Below are positions 8,020 to 17,968 of a stretch of 64,000 nucleotides of DNA, piece after piece. Each line of letters opens with the position of its first letter. The stretch's first letter is position 1. This DNA comes from an uncultured Draconibacterium sp. (lineage in GTDB: Bacteria; Bacteroidota; Bacteroidia; Bacteroidales; Prolixibacteraceae), in NCBI RefSeq assembly GCF_963676735.1, contig NZ_OY781464.1, positions 3,319,001 to 3,383,000 on the forward strand. The letters run 5' to 3'. Made by a program: the position numbers and the translations under genes. The notes below the pieces were generated by a model, which saw nothing but the letters and a program-made list of their open reading frames with translations, had not been told where the DNA came from and made no database searches.

Positions 8020-9399
8020 ATGAAAGGGCGTAATTCGTTTTACATTGTAGTTATTACATTGGTTGCCACGCTGGGAGGACTGTTGTTTGGTTACGATACA
8101 GCTGTAATCTCGGGTGCCGACAAATCAATCCAGGCCTACCTCATTGAGGGGCTTGGGTTAAATTCGTTGGCGCACGGAGCAACCATATCAAGTGCCTTAA
8201 TCGGTTGCATTATCGGCGGTAGTATTTCCGGCTTACTGGCATCTAAACTAGGTCGAAAAAAGACATTGTTCCTGGCAGCACTTCTTTTCTTTCTATCAGC
8301 TCTGGGATCAGGTAATCCTGAGTTCTTGTTCTTTACAAAAGGCGAACCTACCATGGGATTGTTATACATGTTTAACTTTTACCGGGTAATTGGTGGTATC
8401 GGCGTTGGTTTGGCATCGGCAGTTAGCCCAATGTATATTGGAGAAATTGCACCGGCCGATATTCGTGGACGACTTGTTTCGCTCAACCAGTTTGCCATTA
8501 TTTTTGGTATGCTGGTGGTATATTTTGTAAACTGGGGAATTGCCAACGGCCAACCACTAGAGTGGATAAATACTATTGGCTGGAGACGCATGTTTATCTC
8601 TGAAGCCATTCCTGCCGGTTTATTTGGAGCATTACTTTTATTTGTTCCCGAAACACCGCGTTACCTGGCCATTCAAAATAAAGACGACAAAGCACTTAGT
8701 ATTCTTACAAAAATTAACGGAGCCGAACGCGCCAAAGAAATTTTTAATGATATTAAACAAAGTGTTGAGAGCCACTCGGGCAAATTATTCTCCTACGGTA
8801 AATTGGTTATCGTTATTGGTATTTTGTTATCAGTGTTCCAGCAATTTGTTGGTATTAATGTAGCCTTGTACTATGCTCCACGTATTTTTGAAAGTATGGG
8901 AGCTGCCAAAGATGCCTCATTAATGCAAACCGTTGTTATGGGTATTGTAAATGTAATGTTTACTGTAGTTGCCATTTTAACGGTTGACAAATGGGGTAGA
9001 AAACCACTGCTGATGATAGGATCTATTGGTATGGCGGTTGGTATGTTTGCCATTGGCATACTTTCGTTTATGGAAGTTATTGGCATTAGTACACTGGTAT
9101 TTATTATTATTTACACGGCTTCATTTATGATGTCGTGGGGACCAATTTGCTGGGTTCTTATTTCGGAATTGTTTCCAAACAGAATCAGGGGAAAGGCCGT
9201 TGCAGTTGCAGTAGCAGCTCAATGGGCAGCCAACTACTTTATTTCATCTACCTATCCGGCAATGATGGAATTTAGCGGAGGATTAACTTACAGCTTTTAT
9301 GGGCTGATGAGTTTGTTATCGTTTGTATTTGTATGGAGGCTGGTACCCGAAACCAAAGGAAAAACTTTAGAGGAGATGGAAAGTCTCTGGAAAAAATAA
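8020..9399 (+). CDS. xylE: Xylose/H+ symporter, MFS sugar porter family
   Basis: A 459-residue inner-membrane protein with twelve predicted helices. Sugar-porter signatures are present: LLFGYDTAVISGA in helix 1, SKLGRKKTLF in the 2-3 loop, the QQFVGINVALYYAPRIF segment of helix 7 that contacts the sugar, DKWGRKPLL in the 8-9 loop and the terminal PETKGKTLEEME. It would import xylose from the periplasm with a proton. Specificity for xylose is inferred from the operon rather than from residues, and arabinose or glucose transport by relatives is known. It is the last gene of the operon, ended by the terminator at 9421-9450. Confidence 0.92.
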   Translation: MKGRNSFYIVVITLVATLGGLLFGYDTAVISGADKSIQAYLIEGLGLNSLAHGATISSALIGCIIGGSISGLLASKLGRKKTLFLAALLFFLSALGSGNPEFLFFTKGEPTMGLLYMFNFYRVIGGIGVGLASAVSPMYIGEIAPADIRGRLVSLNQFAIIFGMLVVYFVNWGIANGQPLEWINTIGWRRMFISEAIPAGLFGALLLFVPETPRYLAIQNKDDKALSILTKINGAERAKEIFNDIKQSVESHSGKLFSYGKLVIVIGILLSVFQQFVGINVALYYAPRIFESMGAAKDASLMQTVVMGIVNVMFTVVAILTVDKWGRKPLLMIGSIGMAVGMFAIGILSFMEVIGISTLVFIIIYTASFMMSWGPICWVLISELFPNRIRGKAVAVAVAAQWAANYFISSTYPAMMEFSGGLTYSFYGLMSLLSFVFVWRLVPETKGKTLEEMESLWKK

Positions 9400-9420
9400 G
9401 TTTTTAGTTGAAACGATAAA

Positions 9421-9452
9421 GAGGGGCTTGCATTGGCAAGCCCCTCTTTTTT
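9421..9452 (+). terminator. Intrinsic terminator of the xylBAE operon
   Basis: GAGGGGCTTGC / GCAAGCCCCTC stem with a four-base loop, followed by eight T. It may also serve the convergent small regulator gene ending at 9470. Confidence 0.92.
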
Positions 9453-9469
9453 TTATTTGCCTAATCACG

Positions 9470-9643
9470 CTATTTTGGTTCCCAGAAACAGCGTTTTGGC
9501 GACACAATCTTTTCTTCTGCTTTTAACACTTTCATCGCCTTATCCACCTCTTTCTTCTCCAGTCCGGCAGCTTCGGCAATTTCACCTGCTTTTAAAGGCT
9601 TTCCGGCAGCTTGCATGGCTGCCAATACTTTTTCTGTACTCAT
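9470..9643 (-). CDS. Small winged-helix DNA-binding-type protein
   Basis: A 57-residue protein starting at the ATG at 9643, which is preceded by AAGGAAA at a good distance. The frame is open further upstream but that part overlaps the superoxide dismutase gene. The sequence reads as a compact helix-turn-helix with wing: VLAAMQAAGKPLKAGEIA, AAGLEKKEVDKAMKVLKAEE, then KIVSPKRCFWEPK. Single-domain proteins like this occur in Bacteroidetes, but no target is known. It starts 11 bases after the sodB stop and so is probably co-transcribed with it. A regulatory role in oxidative stress is a guess from position only. Confidence 0.7.
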   Translation of the reverse strand: MSTEKVLAAMQAAGKPLKAGEIAEAAGLEKKEVDKAMKVLKAEEKIVSPKRCFWEPK

Positions 9644-9654
9644 AAATTTCCTTT

Positions 9655-10236
9655 TTATCCGGCAAAACGTTCTGATATAACTTTCCAGTCTAAAATTTTC
9701 CAAAAATCTTCGATGTACTTCGGACGTGCATTTTTCTTGTCGATGTAGTAAGCATGTTCCCATACATCGCAGGTTAACAATGGTTTTTTACCATCGCGCA
9801 ACGGGTTGGCAGCGTTACTGGTTTGCACAATTTCCAATTCGCCGCTTTCGCTTACAACAAGCCAGGCCCAACCCGAGCCAAATAAAGTGGCCGCTGCTTT
9901 CGAGAAAGCTTCTTTAAATGCATCAAGCGAACCAAATTTGGCTTCGATTGCTGCTTTTAATTCATCTTTCGGTTCTTCGCAACCTTTTGGGCCAAACTGC
10001 ATAAAGTAAAAGGTATGGTTCCATACCTGGGCTCCATTGTTAAAAATACCACCCTCTGCCTTTTTAATAATCTCCTCAAGGTCAGCATTTTCAAACTCGG
10101 TACCCGCAACAAGGTTATTTACGTTATTAACATAAGCCTGGTGGTGCTTGCCGTAATGAAACGCTATAGTTTTTTCGCTAATATAAGGCTCCAGCGCATC
10201 AGGAGCATACGGAAGTTTTGGTAAACTAAATGCCAT
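9655..10236 (-). CDS. sodB: Superoxide dismutase, Fe/Mn type
   Basis: Converts superoxide to oxygen and hydrogen peroxide in the cytoplasm (no signal peptide). The 193 residues show both family domains: the N-terminal helical hairpin with metal-ligand His in SEKTIAFHYGKHHQAYV and NHTFYFMQF, and the C-terminal domain with DVWEHAYYIDKKNARPKYIEDFW, which supplies the Asp and His ligands. Features such as AAATLFGSGWAWLV resemble iron or cambialistic enzymes, but the metal cannot be settled by reading. A second, unrelated Ni enzyme is encoded at 28039. Upstream there is a TACCTTTA -7-like element on the minus strand. Confidence 0.95.
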   Translation of the reverse strand: MAFSLPKLPYAPDALEPYISEKTIAFHYGKHHQAYVNNVNNLVAGTEFENADLEEIIKKAEGGIFNNGAQVWNHTFYFMQFGPKGCEEPKDELKAAIEAKFGSLDAFKEAFSKAAATLFGSGWAWLVVSESGELEIVQTSNAANPLRDGKKPLLTCDVWEHAYYIDKKNARPKYIEDFWKILDWKVISERFAG

Positions 10237-10494
10237 AATAATACGATTTTAAGATTTTTAATTGATTTTTTTGATGTTTAAAGGTACAACGTTTTTTATT
10301 GAAAAAGGATTAGAAATAAACATAATTTAGAATGATTATACGTTTAGCTGGTTTTAATTTCTATTCCATCCTCTTTAAACCTGTTGAACTATTTTATTCG
10401 ATTGCAAGATGGTTTTTAAGCATCCGACGATGACATTACTCCCCTAAGAAGCAGACGCTCTCATTTCAATATGTTCAGGGGCAACTCACTATTC

Positions 10495-13041
10495 CTATTC
10501 CCATTCTAATTTTAAATCTTTAATAAGGGTGGCACCACTACCAACGCTTCCGGTATGCTGTAATCCAAATCCTCCCAAAGGTTGTTCTTTAATTACAGCC
10601 TCCATTTCGACACTTTGTTTTACTTCGGGCCGATTGTTTTCGATAAAATATTTAGCCGAAGACTTTAGCTTTGCAGTAATTCTATTTCCTTTTGTTTCAA
10701 CAGTAATAAAACAGGGCGTTCGGTAACACGAGGTTGAAACCGGATCACTTATAGCCTCGGCTTTGCCATTTATATACTTTACAAACATACAATCAATAGC
10801 ATCGTGGTACTTGGTTGTTCGAAAAAGCCGCAAAGCATATCCATTCAAGGTTTTGGTATCAAACTGAATAAACACATCCATGTACTGCGCTTTGGCACTG
10901 CTAAACCCTTGTCCTGCAGTTTTTGCCGGACACGCAGTAAAACTCACCTTCATATTACCAGAGTACTTTCCTACCGGTGTATATCGTAGTCGTGCTCCCT
11001 TGCTGGCCTGAACCAAGCCCGTATCGCCGTCAGCTCCATTAATACCCGGGCCAAAATACCACGAGTCTTTACTATTATTGGCCTCCCAATCGTTCCATTC
11101 ATTAGTATCATCAGGTTTAAAGCAGTCGAAAGTCCAAAAACCAGGCATTACCGTTGGTTGAATAGTTGTGGCCATATTTTTTAAATTAACTTCCATTATT
11201 CTGCTTGTGGAAGGCAGGTGATACCTTGTAATCTTTTCATCCATCATAATAGTAAAAGCAGGGCCGGCATTACAACGCAAATGCTTCGGTTCAACGGTTG
11301 CCATCATGTACCAACCAATATCGTCAGTACTAAGCTTATAAGTATTCATTGGACGGTTAAAGCGCGATACTGCAACTTTTATAGGGTTTGTACCCAAGCT
11401 ATCGGCACAACGGTACCAACTAATTAACGATTGGTCGGGGTATGGCATGTTCAGCTTATAAGCCACTTTCAACTGGCCTTTATCAGATAAAATCTCAGGA
11501 TAATCAATAAAAACAGGTGGTTCTAAAAAACGTGGTGTTACATACAGTACAGCATTGCCAGCCAAACCGTTGTTGGTGGTTGCACGTATTATCACCTGCT
11601 TCGTTGCATCCTGGGTATTTTGGGGAATTACTTTACAAGTGCCATCAGTATTTGGGACTAATTGCACCAGTTCCTTCATTCCTGGTAATACTTCCCAATT
11701 AACACTCTGATTGATGGCATTAAAACCGCCAAACCTACTCACTTTAGCCGAAAGTGTTATGGTATCTTTTGCTGTTTCGATGTTTTGTTGCGTAGGACTT
11801 ATGGTTAATAATGTGGGTATGTGACTTAACTTTTTCCCGCCAGTTATTTCAGCTTTCAAAACAATAGGTTTTATCCCCATAGGATCCCAGTCATCGTTTC
11901 CACAAAGCAGGTTATAGGTGTTATAAACCACCTGCTGGCTATATTCAAACCGATAGGCATTCAGCACATATTTTTCCGCCATGTTTACTAACGACAATGG
12001 ATGTTTACTCCCCACAACAAACGCGCTATTATTTAAGCGGTTATTAAAATTATAGTAGGTAGTTTCTGGCGCAGGAGAATCGCGCCAGCCCCAATAACTC
12101 ACCCATTTACCATTTAAACGACAATCAACCGCAGTTACGGGCCCTTTGCTTTTAACCAGGTACTGTTCACCACGGGTAAACGACTCGATATCGCAGTTGA
12201 GGAGTACAGCTCCGGTTCCGGCGGTGTGCCCAAAAGGTTTCGACGAGTAAAACTCGAAGGTACAATTCAGGTAAACACCTTTAGGTGCAAGTGCATCATC
12301 GGTTGATTCGAAATGACAACGATCAAAAAGTGTGCGTTCGCCGCCGTAAAAAGGTAACAGATTTAAACGGCTGATAAAATGGGTATTGCGGGCAAATATT
12401 TTGTCGCCACGGCAATAAACCAGCTGTGCCTGCACAATGGCTGATCCCCGTTTTGCTCTGTTCAACTCTGGTTTTAAAGGAAAAACTAAATCGATATTAC
12501 AATAATTTCCAAAAGTTATATTTTCTGCTCTGGTGCCGTTTCCAATTATTTTAAACATGGTAAAGTTACCCTTAGCTCCCATTGTTTGACCTCTGTTACA
12601 AGCTAACACCACATTTTCTGCTTTTTTTGACAGACCTTGAAAATGCAACCATTCGCATTCAATTTCCAAGCCGTACGGAGCTCCTTCCCCTTGTTTTGGA
12701 ATTCGAACTGTGGGATCATCCGGATCATCAATCCAATATACATAAGGAGCGATGTACAAAACCATTGGAGTGGCTTCGTTTCCGTTGGTTAACTGCTTTG
12801 CGGCCTCGTTAATGCTATTAAATACGAATTTGAATTCCGCAGCCTCACTATCCGATAACTGCCCATCGATAAAAAAGGCCTTGGGGCCCAGCTCAATTTT
12901 TTCTCCGCCATAAATGATGTAATCGCCATAAAACGCAATCGGGTCAGTCGCACTTAGCGAAACATAATTATTTTGCGCTGCAGCAGAAAGGAAACATATA
13001 AAAGGAAGAACAAATGCAAAGTTTAGTTTTAGCTGTATCAT
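10495..13041 (-). CDS. Secreted pectinesterase-like beta-helix protein with C-terminal jelly-roll domain
   Basis: Choosing the ATG at 13041 gives 848 residues and a clean signal peptide (MIQLKLNFAFVLPFICFLSAAAQ); the frame is open 23 codons further. After it, about residues 25-400 resemble the right-handed beta-helix of pectin methylesterases and pectate lyases: repeated short strands such as NTHFISRLNLLPFYGGERTLFDRCHF and LLNCDIES. Next come about 150 residues of Ig-like or BIG2-like repeats, then a region with WYFGPGINGADGDTGL and a terminal lectin-like jelly roll (LRYTPVGKYSGNMKVSF to ATLIKDLKLEW), similar to DUF1080/LamG folds. It probably acts outside the inner membrane on a plant or algal polysaccharide. 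Catalytic residues of known pectinesterases are not obvious, so activity is uncertain. Confidence 0.7.
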   Translation of the reverse strand: MIQLKLNFAFVLPFICFLSAAAQNNYVSLSATDPIAFYGDYIIYGGEKIELGPKAFFIDGQLSDSEAAEFKFVFNSINEAAKQLTNGNEATPMVLYIAPYVYWIDDPDDPTVRIPKQGEGAPYGLEIECEWLHFQGLSKKAENVVLACNRGQTMGAKGNFTMFKIIGNGTRAENITFGNYCNIDLVFPLKPELNRAKRGSAIVQAQLVYCRGDKIFARNTHFISRLNLLPFYGGERTLFDRCHFESTDDALAPKGVYLNCTFEFYSSKPFGHTAGTGAVLLNCDIESFTRGEQYLVKSKGPVTAVDCRLNGKWVSYWGWRDSPAPETTYYNFNNRLNNSAFVVGSKHPLSLVNMAEKYVLNAYRFEYSQQVVYNTYNLLCGNDDWDPMGIKPIVLKAEITGGKKLSHIPTLLTISPTQQNIETAKDTITLSAKVSRFGGFNAINQSVNWEVLPGMKELVQLVPNTDGTCKVIPQNTQDATKQVIIRATTNNGLAGNAVLYVTPRFLEPPVFIDYPEILSDKGQLKVAYKLNMPYPDQSLISWYRCADSLGTNPIKVAVSRFNRPMNTYKLSTDDIGWYMMATVEPKHLRCNAGPAFTIMMDEKITRYHLPSTSRIMEVNLKNMATTIQPTVMPGFWTFDCFKPDDTNEWNDWEANNSKDSWYFGPGINGADGDTGLVQASKGARLRYTPVGKYSGNMKVSFTACPAKTAGQGFSSAKAQYMDVFIQFDTKTLNGYALRLFRTTKYHDAIDCMFVKYINGKAEAISDPVSTSCYRTPCFITVETKGNRITAKLKSSAKYFIENNRPEVKQSVEMEAVIKEQPLGGFGLQHTGSVGSGATLIKDLKLEWE

Positions 13042-13239
13042 CTTTAATATTTTTTGGTGCGTACCAATGGTTACGATAAACCACGTAAATGTAAAAAAGC
13101 TTACAGGCAATAAACCAAAATTTGTATCAAAGTAAGGGTGTGTTTTCCCAATTTACGCTTCAATCAATAAAACCTGATCGTAGTACTGAAAGTTTTGGGG
13201 CTATAAAAAACTTTAATTCTCGCGGGATACCGTTTATTG

Positions 13240-14904
13240 CTAATACATAAAACTACTGCCTCCTAAAAACTCGCGCAGTAAGGATGTTGGAGGTATTTCT
13301 TCGTCACTAATTAATTTGAAATACGAAAGAAATTCGAGTAAACGTGTTGACTCGGTGTATTCCGGCTGATATTCGAGTACGGAATTTAGAATGGGTTCGG
13401 CATATTTTTTTAGAACTGCCAATTCGTATATGGTTGCCGAATTAAACATTACATCTGCATTTTCCTGGTACGGGAAGATGTTCTTTTCTTCGCCCTTACG
13501 CACTGAAGGCCAACGCTTAATTGTTTCAGCAGCCCGATATCCCCGGTATTTGCTATCGCGAATCATTCGCCGGAGCAAGCGATTATCGGCGGTTGAAATG
13601 TGTGTTTGTTCATCAACCGAGACCTGTGTGAGTGCTGAAATAAAAATTTTAAACGTATTCTCTTCGCGCACATCAGTTAGCAGTCCGGGGTTCATTCCGT
13701 GTATTCCTTCCACAATCAATATGTCATCTTTTCCCAGTTGAAGTGTTTTGCCATTCGAAGTGCGTTTTCCGCTATGGAAATCGAATCGGGGCAGGCGAAT
13801 TTCCTTACCCTCGAAAAGCTCGATAAGTTGCTGATTAAAAAACTGTACATCAATGGCCTCAAGTGCCTCAAAATCATACTCGCCATGTTCATCTTTTGGG
13901 GTCAGTTCCCGATCTACAAAATAATCGTCGAGCGAAATTTGATAAGGATGCAAACCATTTACCGCCAACTGAACACCGAGTCGTTTACTAAATGTTGTTT
14001 TACCTGATGCTGAAGGTCCGGCAACTAAAACAACCTTTGTTCCGTTTCCGCGTGCCGAAATCTGGTTGGCAATTTCAGCTATTTTCTTTTCGTGCAATGC
14101 CTCTGATATTTTTATAATATCGCCGCTGCGGTTTTGCAGGGTAAAATTATTCAGGCTTCCAATTGTTGAGACATTCAGAATCTCAGCCCAGTCTTTTTGT
14201 TCCTGAAAGATTTCGAACAACTTGGCATTGTAATGAACTTTACGCAGTTTTTTGAAATTTTTTCGTCGCGGAATTTGCAGGAGTATACCGTCAAAATAAG
14301 GTACTAATCCATAATTGGTAATGTATCCGGTTGATGGCAACAAGTTACCATAGAAGTAATTTCCCAGGTCGTTTAAAAAATATAAAAACGAATACATGTG
14401 GCCCTGCTGCTCAAACAACTGTGCTTTATCTTCAAGGCCTTGTCTATTCAACAAATCAACCGCATGCGATGTTATTAATCCTTTTTTTACGAAAGGAATA
14501 TTGGCATCAATTATTGCCTTCATTTCCTGTTTTATGGCAAAAATATCCGATTCCGAAATCTCTCGTTCCAGGCCTTGAAGTTCGCAAAAATAACCATTGC
14601 TAATTCCGTTCTGTACTTTAAAGGCAACATGCGGAAACACCTCTTTTATTGCTGCATACAATACAAAAATTAAACTCCGTATGTACATTCTCACCCCATC
14701 GGGATGCGAAAAATCGATGAACTCGATGTGCTTGGGCTTTACCACACAAAACGATAGTTCTTTTACCTGGTGGTTTACAATTGCTCCGCAAACCTGATGC
14801 TCGAGTTGTATATTTAAATCCTCGCTAATTTCCAATAAGGAAGTGCCCATGGGGTACACATGCGAAGTATGGGTATTTCTGCAATAGATTTCCACGTCTT
14901 TCAT
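13240..14904 (-). CDS. Nucleoside (uridine kinase-like) kinase with TGS-type N-terminus
   Basis: The 554-residue protein joins an N-terminal region resembling the TGS and editing-domain part of threonyl-tRNA synthetase (residues 1-200) to a C-terminal P-loop kinase (about 285-500). The Walker A motif GPSASGKT is at 296-303. It is followed by HPYQISLDDYFVDRELTPKDEHGEYDFE and FDFHSGKRT, which resemble uridine kinase/phosphoribulokinase substrate loops, and by the lid VRRMIRD-like segment LRRMIRDSKYRGY. Such fusions are common in Bacteroidetes and Firmicutes and are annotated as nucleoside kinases; the real substrate has not been settled to my knowledge. It stands alone between uvrA and the beta-helix gene. 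Confidence 0.85.
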   Translation of the reverse strand: MKDVEIYCRNTHTSHVYPMGTSLLEISEDLNIQLEHQVCGAIVNHQVKELSFCVVKPKHIEFIDFSHPDGVRMYIRSLIFVLYAAIKEVFPHVAFKVQNGISNGYFCELQGLEREISESDIFAIKQEMKAIIDANIPFVKKGLITSHAVDLLNRQGLEDKAQLFEQQGHMYSFLYFLNDLGNYFYGNLLPSTGYITNYGLVPYFDGILLQIPRRKNFKKLRKVHYNAKLFEIFQEQKDWAEILNVSTIGSLNNFTLQNRSGDIIKISEALHEKKIAEIANQISARGNGTKVVLVAGPSASGKTTFSKRLGVQLAVNGLHPYQISLDDYFVDRELTPKDEHGEYDFEALEAIDVQFFNQQLIELFEGKEIRLPRFDFHSGKRTSNGKTLQLGKDDILIVEGIHGMNPGLLTDVREENTFKIFISALTQVSVDEQTHISTADNRLLRRMIRDSKYRGYRAAETIKRWPSVRKGEEKNIFPYQENADVMFNSATIYELAVLKKYAEPILNSVLEYQPEYTESTRLLEFLSYFKLISDEEIPPTSLLREFLGGSSFMY

Positions 14905-15015
14905 AGCCTTCTGTTTTCAGTTTTAGGCTTAAATGTATGAAATTGATATGAGCTATCGGCTACATTTTTTAGGTTTCGGCACCTATTTTGACTTTTTTAT
15001 GAAAAACAGGATTTA

Positions 15016-17892
15016 TTACGCTTGCTGTAACTCTTGCTTTAAATAACGGGCAGTGTGCGATTTTTTATTTTTACAAACCTCTTCGGGTGTACCTGCACAT
15101 AAAATTTTCCCGCCATGCTTTCCACCTTCCGGTCCAATATCGATAATGTGGTCGGCTACTTTTATTACATCCATATTGTGTTCAATTACAATAACCGTAT
15201 TTCCTTTATCAACAAGTTTATTTAACACCTCAAGCAGTACCCTCACATCTTCAAAATGTAGTCCTGTTGTAGGCTCATCAAGAATATAAACTGTTTTTCC
15301 GGTGTCGCGTTTTGCCAATTCGGCTGCCAATTTTACCCGTTGCGATTCGCCCCCTGATAGTGTTGTTGATGATTGCCCAAGTGTAATATACCCCAGGCCA
15401 ACATCTTGCAAGGTGGTTAGTTTATTGGCGATTGAAGGAATGTGTTCAAAAAACTCAACACCCTGGTTAATGGTCATATTCAGCACATCGCTGATTGACT
15501 TTCCTTTGTAACGCACCTCCAGTGTTTCGCGGTTATACCTCTTACCGTTACACTTATCACAATGCACATACACATCGGGCAGAAAGTTCATTTCAATAAG
15601 CTTTAATCCCCCGCCCTGGCATTCCTCGCAGCGTCCGCCTTTAACGTTAAACGAAAAGCGCCCCGGTTTGTAGCCCCGTATTTTTGCTTCGGGCAACTGG
15701 GCAAATAAACTTCTTATATCGCCAAAAACATTGGTATAAGTAACCGGATTTGAGCGCGGAGTCCGGCCAATGGGCGACTGGTCAACCCGAATTACTTTGT
15801 CGATATGTTCCAGTCCTTCAACTTTTTTATAAGGTAACGGATCTTTTAATGAGTTATAAAAATGCTGACTTAAAATGGGTTGCAGCGTTTCGTTAATTAA
15901 AGTTGATTTGCCGGAACCGGAAACACCTGTAACACAAATAAATTTGCCCAATGGAATTTCTGCTGTAACATTATTAAGGTTATTTCCGGAACAGCCGGTA
16001 ATTTTTAAGATATCCGATTTTCCGTTTCGTCGCTTCGCCGGTACTTCAATCTTTTTCCGGTTATTCAGGTAATCGGCTGTTAAGGTTGGCGCTTTTAGCA
16101 CCTCTTGGGGTAATCCGGCCGCTACCACCTCTCCGCCATGCCGCCCGGCGTGTGGCCCCATGTCTATTAAATGGTCGGCGTGTAACATGGTATCGCGGTC
16201 GTGCTCAACCACAATTACCGAATTGCCCGAATCGCGCAATTGCTCCAGTGCCTGAATTAGTTTCAGGTTATCGCGATGGTGCAGTCCAATGCTGGGTTCG
16301 TCGAGAATATACAGCACATTAACCAGTTGCGAACCAATTTGTGTTGCCAGGCGAATTCGTTGCGATTCTCCTCCCGAGAGACTTTGGGCAGTGCGGTCGA
16401 GGGCCAGGTAATTTAATCCAACACCCAGCATAAAACCCAGCCGGTCGCGAATTTCCTTGATTACCTCGCTGCCGATTTTTCGTTGCCGATCGGAGATCCG
16501 GTTTTCTAATCCATCCAACCAAAGTCCCAATTCATCGAGGTCCATTTTTGCCAATTCCGAAATATTCTTCCCATCAATTTTAAAGTGAAGCGATTCTTTT
16601 TTCAAGCGCATACTTTTACATTCGGGACACTCGATCGTTTTTACAAATTGGTTGGCCCATTTCTGAGCGGTTTTGGAAGTATGTTCTTCCCGTTGGCTGT
16701 CAATATATTTTATCACACCGTCGTAGCTCATCATGTAGTTCATGCTGTTGCCAAGGGGTGTATTTTTTAGCTGAATACGTTCGTTGGTGCCAAACAATAC
16801 TTCATTTAATCCCTCTTCCGGAATATCTTTAACCGGCGTTTTTAGCGTAAACCCATGCTTTTCGCCCAAGGCTTCAATTTGCCAAAAAATTAAGGTGTTT
16901 TTATAGGCTCCAAGCGGAGCAATCCCTCCTTTGGCAATGCTCTTGTTTTTTTCGGGCATAATTTTATCGAGGTCGATCTCGGTAACCCGGCCCAGACCAT
17001 TGCATTTTGGGCAGGCCCCCTGTGGCGAGTTAAACGAGAAATTATGCGGTGCCGGCTCGTTGTAGGAGATTCCGGTGGTGGGACACATTAACAAACGGCT
17101 GTAATATTTTGCTTCGTTCGTGTCGTGGTCGAGAATCATTAAAATTCCGTGGCCGTGCTTCATGGCTGTTTGCACACTCTCTTTCAGGCGTTTGGTACTG
17201 GCTTCGTCAACCACCAGTTTATCAATCAAAATTTCGATAAAGTGGTTTTTATAGCGGTCTACCTTATGGTTATGCATTAACTCGGTTAGCTCTCCATCAA
17301 TCCGGGCAGTTAAAAAGCCTTTTCGTCTAATCTGCTCAAATAATTCGCGGTAATGGCCTTTACGGCCTTTTACCACCGGTGCCAGAATATTAATTCGTTT
17401 CCCTGCAAAATCAGTCTTAATCAGCTGAATAATTTTTTCTTCGGTATACTTTACCATTTTTTCGCCGGTATTGTATGAGAACGCTTCACCGGCACGTGCA
17501 TAAAGCAAACGCAAAAAATCGTAAATTTCAGTTACGGTCCCCACCGTTGAGCGCGGATTTCGGGTGGTAACCTTTTGCTCAATTGAAATAACGGGGCTTA
17601 AGCCTGTAATCTTATCCACATCAGGGCGTTCCATATTGCCTAAAAACGAGCGGGCATAAGCCGAAAACGTTTCAATATACCTCCGCTGCCCTTCGGCATA
17701 TATTGTATCAAAAGCCAGCGATGACTTACCACTGCCACTTAAACCGGTGATTACAGTCAGCTTATTTCGCGGTATTTCAACATCAATATTTCGAAGATTA
17801 TGAACCCTTGCCCCCTGCACCACAATTTTCTCTTCTGAATCGAGCTCGGTAAGTTCAATTTCTGTATCTGTATCGAATTTCGTTTTCGTCAT
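15016..17892 (-). CDS. uvrA: Excinuclease ABC subunit A
   Basis: Damage-recognition ATPase of nucleotide excision repair, working as a dimer with UvrB before UvrC cuts the strand. The 958 residues include two ABC ATPase modules. The first Walker A (GLSGSGKSSLAF) is at about residues 50-61 and its signature LSGGESQRIRLA near 490; the second Walker A is GVSGSGKSTLINE and its signature TLSGGESQRVKLAAELAKR. The zinc modules have CPKCNGLGRV in the N-terminal half and CEECQGGG plus CDKCNGKRY in the C-terminal half. Length is standard. It has no repair genes beside it. The start at 17892 gives a short acidic N-terminal extension. Confidence 0.98.
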   Translation of the reverse strand: MTKTKFDTDTEIELTELDSEEKIVVQGARVHNLRNIDVEIPRNKLTVITGLSGSGKSSLAFDTIYAEGQRRYIETFSAYARSFLGNMERPDVDKITGLSPVISIEQKVTTRNPRSTVGTVTEIYDFLRLLYARAGEAFSYNTGEKMVKYTEEKIIQLIKTDFAGKRINILAPVVKGRKGHYRELFEQIRRKGFLTARIDGELTELMHNHKVDRYKNHFIEILIDKLVVDEASTKRLKESVQTAMKHGHGILMILDHDTNEAKYYSRLLMCPTTGISYNEPAPHNFSFNSPQGACPKCNGLGRVTEIDLDKIMPEKNKSIAKGGIAPLGAYKNTLIFWQIEALGEKHGFTLKTPVKDIPEEGLNEVLFGTNERIQLKNTPLGNSMNYMMSYDGVIKYIDSQREEHTSKTAQKWANQFVKTIECPECKSMRLKKESLHFKIDGKNISELAKMDLDELGLWLDGLENRISDRQRKIGSEVIKEIRDRLGFMLGVGLNYLALDRTAQSLSGGESQRIRLATQIGSQLVNVLYILDEPSIGLHHRDNLKLIQALEQLRDSGNSVIVVEHDRDTMLHADHLIDMGPHAGRHGGEVVAAGLPQEVLKAPTLTADYLNNRKKIEVPAKRRNGKSDILKITGCSGNNLNNVTAEIPLGKFICVTGVSGSGKSTLINETLQPILSQHFYNSLKDPLPYKKVEGLEHIDKVIRVDQSPIGRTPRSNPVTYTNVFGDIRSLFAQLPEAKIRGYKPGRFSFNVKGGRCEECQGGGLKLIEMNFLPDVYVHCDKCNGKRYNRETLEVRYKGKSISDVLNMTINQGVEFFEHIPSIANKLTTLQDVGLGYITLGQSSTTLSGGESQRVKLAAELAKRDTGKTVYILDEPTTGLHFEDVRVLLEVLNKLVDKGNTVIVIEHNMDVIKVADHIIDIGPEGGKHGGKILCAGTPEEVCKNKKSHTARYLKQELQQA

Positions 17893-17968
17893 TTTTTATC
17901 TCTTTCTTTCAACTGAAGAACCTTTAAAAAGGCTGCAATACTTCTTTTCGGTGTTGCTCCGGAATCTA

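Noticed and set aside
14940..15012. TAGGT/ACCTA hairpin after uvrA as its terminator
   Set aside because: The stem is only five bases and on the uvrA strand it is followed by A, not T.
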